47,829 nucleotides of DNA from Ralstonia sp. ASV6 (GTDB lineage Bacteria > Pseudomonadota > Gammaproteobacteria > Burkholderiales > Burkholderiaceae), in the NCBI RefSeq assembly GCF_016429285.1, contig NZ_JAELUI010000027.1, positions 1-47,829 of the forward strand, in the 5' to 3' direction. This document shows, one piece after another, positions 44,787 to 47,829 of the stretch. Position numbers and translations under genes: made by a program. The number at the start of each line of letters is the position of its first letter. Position 1 is the first letter of the stretch. The notes under the pieces are model-generated. The model was not told the origin of the DNA and did not search any database. It saw only the letters and a program-made list of their open reading frames with translations.

Positions 44787-44814
44787 GAACCCGGCCTAGG
44801 CCGGGTTTTCTTTT
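44787..44814. terminator. Bidirectional terminator between thioesterase and enoyl-CoA hydratase genes
   Basis: AACCCGGCC (44787-44795) pairs with GGCCGGGTT (44798-44806), followed by TTTTCTTTTG and preceded by TAAAAGAA. It serves both convergent genes. Confidence 0.9.
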
Positions 44815-44831
44815 GCGTTGAAGCAGCGTGC

Positions 44832-45596
44832 TCAGTTGAACTTGGAGAAGTCCGGACGGCGCTTCTCGAAAAATGCCGTGAACGCCTCACGCGCTTCCGG
44901 CGCACGCAGCATCTCGCCGAACTGCTTGCCTTCCAGCGACATGCGCGCGGCAATCTGCGGCATGGCACCTTCTTTCATCAGCCGCTTGGTGGCGCGCAGC
45001 GAAGCCGGTGGCAGCAACGTCAGCTTGCGCGCCTGCGTACGCACGAAGGCATCGAGTTCACCCGCCGGCAACACGCGATTCACCAAGCCCAGTTCGCGCG
45101 CTTCCTGTGCATCGAATGGCTCACCAAACAGCAGCTTGTCGGCCGCGCGGTGATAGCCGGCCAGTTGCGGCAGCAGTAGGCTCGACGCTGCCTCCGGGCA
45201 CAGCCCCAGTTGCGCGAACGGCATCGACAGCTTGGCCGTCTCCGAGGCATAGACGAGGTCACAATGCAGCAGCATCGTCGTGCCCACACCAACCGCCGCA
45301 CCGCTCACCGAAGCAATCAACGGCTTGGTCGCCGTGCTGATTGCCTTCAGGAACTGGTGCACCGGGGCGCTTTCATCCTTGGGCGGATGCTTCATGAAGT
45401 CTTCAAGATCGTTGCCAGCCGTGAAGACGCTTTCGTGGCCCGCCAGCACGATCACGCGGATGGCGGGATCGGTCTCGGCGGCCACCAGTGCATCCGCCAG
45501 CGTCTGGTACATCGCAGCGGTGATGGCGTTCTTGCGGTCCAGACGGTCGAAAGTGAGCGTCAGGACGCCGTCTGCGGTTTCGGTACGAATCGACAT
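44832..45596 (-). CDS. Enoyl-CoA hydratase/isomerase family protein
   Basis: This is a crotonase-fold enzyme of 254 residues. It has the CoA and oxyanion-hole segments VIVLAGHESVFTAGNDLEDF and PLIASVSGAAVGVGTTMLLH. The catalytic acid region FAQLGLCPEAASSLLLPQLA carries one Glu at the hydratase position. The AGNDL in place of the common AGADL, and the C-terminal FFEKRRPDFSKF, resemble hydratases annotated as PaaG or 2-enoyl isomerase types. The substrate cannot be set. It lies downstream of the DegV-like gene on the same strand, 27 bases away. Confidence 0.9.
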   Translation of the reverse strand: MSIRTETADGVLTLTFDRLDRKNAITAAMYQTLADALVAAETDPAIRVIVLAGHESVFTAGNDLEDFMKHPPKDESAPVHQFLKAISTATKPLIASVSGAAVGVGTTMLLHCDLVYASETAKLSMPFAQLGLCPEAASSLLLPQLAGYHRAADKLLFGEPFDAQEARELGLVNRVLPAGELDAFVRTQARKLTLLPPASLRATKRLMKEGAMPQIAARMSLEGKQFGEMLRAPEAREAFTAFFEKRRPDFSKFN

Positions 45597-45623
45597 GAAA
45601 ACTCCAAGGTAAAACCCGTGCCG

Positions 45624-46586
45624 CTAGATTGGCACAGGGGAATCCGATAAATAACCGACGGAGAACGCGTTGGCCCCAACGTTCAACGCCACGGTCAGGC
45701 TCATCGGCGCGAGCAGCACTTCCACGCCGTGATCCTGTGCGGTTCGCATCAACGCTTGCACCGGCTCCATGCGGCGCACGTTGTCGAGCGAACCGGAATA
45801 CGTGATCGCCACCACGGGCGTGGCCAGACGCTCCTCGGCGATCATGGTTTCGGTGTGCGCGAGCAGGCGGCGAATCCCTTCATCAGAGCCGCGCACCTTG
45901 GCAATGGCTTCGGTCTCGCCGCGATGCATATGGATGAGCGGGCGCACATTGAACGCCGTGCCCATCATGTAGCGCCCCCAGGTGATGCTCTTCTCGCCCT
46001 TTTGCTTGGCACGTGTGTACATGTACAGCAACTCGTCCGGCACGAGATAGACGTGCGAGGCATCGCGCAGGCGGTTCTCGATCACATGCACCACATCGCG
46101 CACTTCGGCGCCTTCGCGCAGCATGCGTGCGGCCTCGTGCACCATCAGCGCCTGGCCAGGGCCAATGGCGCCGGTGTCCACCACCGTCAGCTCGAACAGA
46201 CCCGAGCGGCCGGCATCCTTGCGCGGCTTGAAGCTCTTGGCCGTGGTGCCTACCACTGCGCCAGTGGCGTGGCTATAGAAATGGCTGCGTGAGCTGGCAA
46301 TCGTCAGCAGCAAAGCGCGATCGTGTTGGGTGACCACGTGCTTGAGCAGGTAGTCTTCAATCTCGCGCTCAAGCAGCGGGATCGACTCGGCATAGTGGTC
46401 TTGCTTATCAACGAGGTACTTGCGGTAGAGCTGCGGCAGTGCCACCTCGTCGCGTCGGTCTTCCACGAAGATATCGCCCGCACGGATGCGGAACGGCACC
46501 ACGCCCAGACCCAGTTGATCGATCATCGAGCGCGGCATGTCGCATGCCGCGTCGGTCAACACGATTGTGTCGCTGATGTTGCCCAT
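45624..46586 (-). CDS. DegV family fatty-acid-binding protein
   Basis: DegV proteins bind fatty acids; in Gram-positive bacteria they present them to the FakA kinase. The 320-residue product opens IVLTDAACDMPRSMIDQLGL, followed by VVPFRIRAGDIFVEDRRDE, and ends ALNVGANAFSVGYLSDSP. At 320 residues it is longer than the usual 280, with an extra segment around SFKPRKDAGRSG. No fakA-like gene is near. ATG 46586 has an AGAGGAGGG site. It lies between lipid-related genes (hydratase, thiolase). Confidence 0.85.
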   Translation of the reverse strand: MGNISDTIVLTDAACDMPRSMIDQLGLGVVPFRIRAGDIFVEDRRDEVALPQLYRKYLVDKQDHYAESIPLLEREIEDYLLKHVVTQHDRALLLTIASSRSHFYSHATGAVVGTTAKSFKPRKDAGRSGLFELTVVDTGAIGPGQALMVHEAARMLREGAEVRDVVHVIENRLRDASHVYLVPDELLYMYTRAKQKGEKSITWGRYMMGTAFNVRPLIHMHRGETEAIAKVRGSDEGIRRLLAHTETMIAEERLATPVVAITYSGSLDNVRRMEPVQALMRTAQDHGVEVLLAPMSLTVALNVGANAFSVGYLSDSPVPI

Positions 46587-46811
46587 CGCGCGCCCTCCTC
46601 TTGGTGCACCGCCGGTGACCCGGTGGTGTGTCTCCTCTGTCGCGGAATCGTGGCTCCGCTTCTGTCGCGTGCCCACTGGCGTGGGCCGCATTCTTCGGCG
46701 CGCTTGTTCTGTATTGCTGTGCGCGCCTGCGCAACTATGCGTGGTGAGACGGGCGATATCAAGCAGGGGAAGGCCCTAAAGAGCGGCCTGAGCCTTCCCC
46801 CTCACGTGGGG

Positions 46812-47829
46812 TCACATGCGTTCGAAAATGCCCGCAGCACCCATGCCGGTGCCGACGCACATCGTCACCATGCCGTACTTCAGGTTGCGACGGCGCAGGC
46901 CGTGCACAACGGTCGCGGCGCGGATGGCACCGGTCGCGCCCAGCGGGTGACCCAGCGCAATCGCGCCGCCCAGCGGGTTGATCTTGCTGGTGTCCAGGCC
47001 CAGGTCCTGAATCACAGCCAACGACTGCGCGGCAAACGCTTCATTCAACTCGATCCAGTCGATCTGATCTTGCGTCAGGCCGCCAGCCTTCAGTGCGGCA
47101 GGAATGGCCTCCTTCGGGCCGATCCCCATGATCTCCGGCGGCACACCGCGCACCGCAAACGACACGAAGCGCGCCAGCGGCGTCAGGTTGAATTGCTTGA
47201 GGATCTTCTCCGACACCAGGATCAGCGCGCCCGAGCCATCCGACGTCTGCGAGCTGTTGCCCGCCGTCACGCTGCCCTTGTTCGCGAACACGGCACGCAG
47301 CTTGCCCAGGCCCTCAACCGAAGTATCGGCACGCGGGCCTTCGTCCAGCGACATGGTGCGCGTCTTGATGTCCACAGCGCCCGTGCCCAGGTTCGGGAAC
47401 TTCTCGATGATCTCGATCGGGGTGATCTCGTCCTTGAACTCACCGGCCTGCTGCGCCGCCAGCGCCTTCTGGTGCGACAGCAGCGAGAAGGCGTCTTGCG
47501 CCTCGCGCGAGATCTTCCATTGCTGGGCGACCTTCTCCGCCGTCAGGCCCATGCCATAGGCAATGCCGACGTTCTCGTCACGCGTGAAGATCTCCGGCGA
47601 CATCGACGGCGAGTTGCCCATCATCGGCACCATGCTCATCGATTCGACACCGGCGGCGATCATCACATCGGATTCACCCACGCGGATGCGGTCAGCCGCC
47701 ATGGCCACGGCCGTCAGGCCCGAGGCGCAGAAGCGGTTGACGGTCACGCCGCCCACCGTGTTCGGCAGGCCCGCCAGCAGCGCACCGATACGCGCCACGT
47801 TCAGGCCCTGCTGCGCTTCGGGAATCGCA
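46812..47829 (-). CDS. Acetyl-CoA acyltransferase/thiolase, N-terminus beyond right edge
   Basis: Thiolase cleaves 3-ketoacyl-CoA in fatty-acid breakdown, or condenses acetyl-CoA. The frame is open to base 47829 (339 codons visible), so roughly 50-60 N-terminal residues are missing. The nucleophile cysteine is in VNRFCASGLTAVAMA, the histidine in GGAIALGHPLGATGAIRA and the second cysteine in VTMCVGTGMGAAG. PEAQQGLNVARIGALLAGLP suggests the FadA-type 3-ketoacyl-CoA thiolase. An inverted repeat just past the stop (46766-46774 with 46792-46800) lacks a T-run. The gap to the DegV gene (46587-46811) holds nothing else I can name. Confidence 0.92.
   Translation of the reverse strand, partial: AIPEAQQGLNVARIGALLAGLPNTVGGVTVNRFCASGLTAVAMAADRIRVGESDVMIAAGVESMSMVPMMGNSPSMSPEIFTRDENVGIAYGMGLTAEKVAQQWKISREAQDAFSLLSHQKALAAQQAGEFKDEITPIEIIEKFPNLGTGAVDIKTRTMSLDEGPRADTSVEGLGKLRAVFANKGSVTAGNSSQTSDGSGALILVSEKILKQFNLTPLARFVSFAVRGVPPEIMGIGPKEAIPAALKAGGLTQDQIDWIELNEAFAAQSLAVIQDLGLDTSKINPLGGAIALGHPLGATGAIRAATVVHGLRRRNLKYGMVTMCVGTGMGAAGIFERM

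Noticed and set aside
46766-46800. Rho-independent terminator after the thiolase gene
   Set aside because: GGGGAAGGC/GCCTTCCCC form a stem, but the loop is 17 bases and no T-run follows on the minus strand.

Overview
The window is a high-GC betaproteobacterial chromosome segment that reads like Ralstonia (Burkholderiaceae). Support comes from the protein sequences (PurH, RuvAB, TyrS, RplM/RpsI, GdhA and GltIJKL are all of betaproteobacterial type), from the linkages dusB-fis-purH-ruvC and erpA-bactofilin, and from a type A RNase P RNA. It is core chromosome. I see no prophage, transposase, CRISPR array, integrase or tRNA. The genus is inferred from pattern recognition, not from a search.

Region by region. 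1-6000: the 5' part of lptD runs off the left edge. Divergent from it is an apparent amgK-azlC-azlD-murU operon (peptidoglycan sugar recycling interleaved with a branched-chain amino acid exporter), which meets an MHYT-GGDEF-EAL regulator tail to tail. 6100-13150: pepP, ubiH, a FAD amino-acid dehydrogenase, dusB-fis and purH, all rightward. 13300-17600: ruvC, a lipoprotein glycerophosphodiesterase, ruvA, ruvB and a queuosine-precursor transporter. 17604-17950: a non-coding array of 13 degenerate 21-bp units between convergent genes. 17950-24700, mostly leftward: phosphoglycerate mutase-like, dtd, tyrS (with anmK divergent), erpA, bactofilin, a coiled-coil membrane protein, rpsI and rplM. 24930-25376: a regulatory tract with a candidate small RNA, its promoter and a strong dyad. 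25377-29204: an OsmC-like protein, rnpB, a DUF3025-type protein, pyrC and a tartrate/D-malate dehydrogenase. 29388-35400: a class II amidotransferase, the glutamate/aspartate importer gltIJKL and gdhA. 35556-42411: a LysR regulator, a guanine/8-oxoguanine-type deaminase with an NMT1-like ABC importer, and a 2-oxoglutarate/Fe(II) oxygenase. 42415-47829: an ATM1-type ABC exporter, an acyl-CoA thioesterase, an enoyl-CoA hydratase, a DegV-like protein and a thiolase cut by the right edge.

Functional links. AnmK, AmgK and MurU give three enzymes of the MurNAc salvage route that bypasses de novo UDP-MurNAc synthesis. GltIJKL and GdhA import and deaminate or form glutamate. The deaminase, importer and oxygenase suggest uptake and oxidation of a heterocyclic base, substrate unknown.

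The least explained signals are non-coding. They are the 21-bp phased array; a candidate small RNA upstream of rplM whose loop carries the same anti-Shine-Dalgarno string as the 16S rRNA tail; long palindromes that touch the stop codons of purH, gltL and gdhA, two of which share internal motifs; and a 340-bp element with two pairs of inverted repeats upstream of the oxygenase gene.
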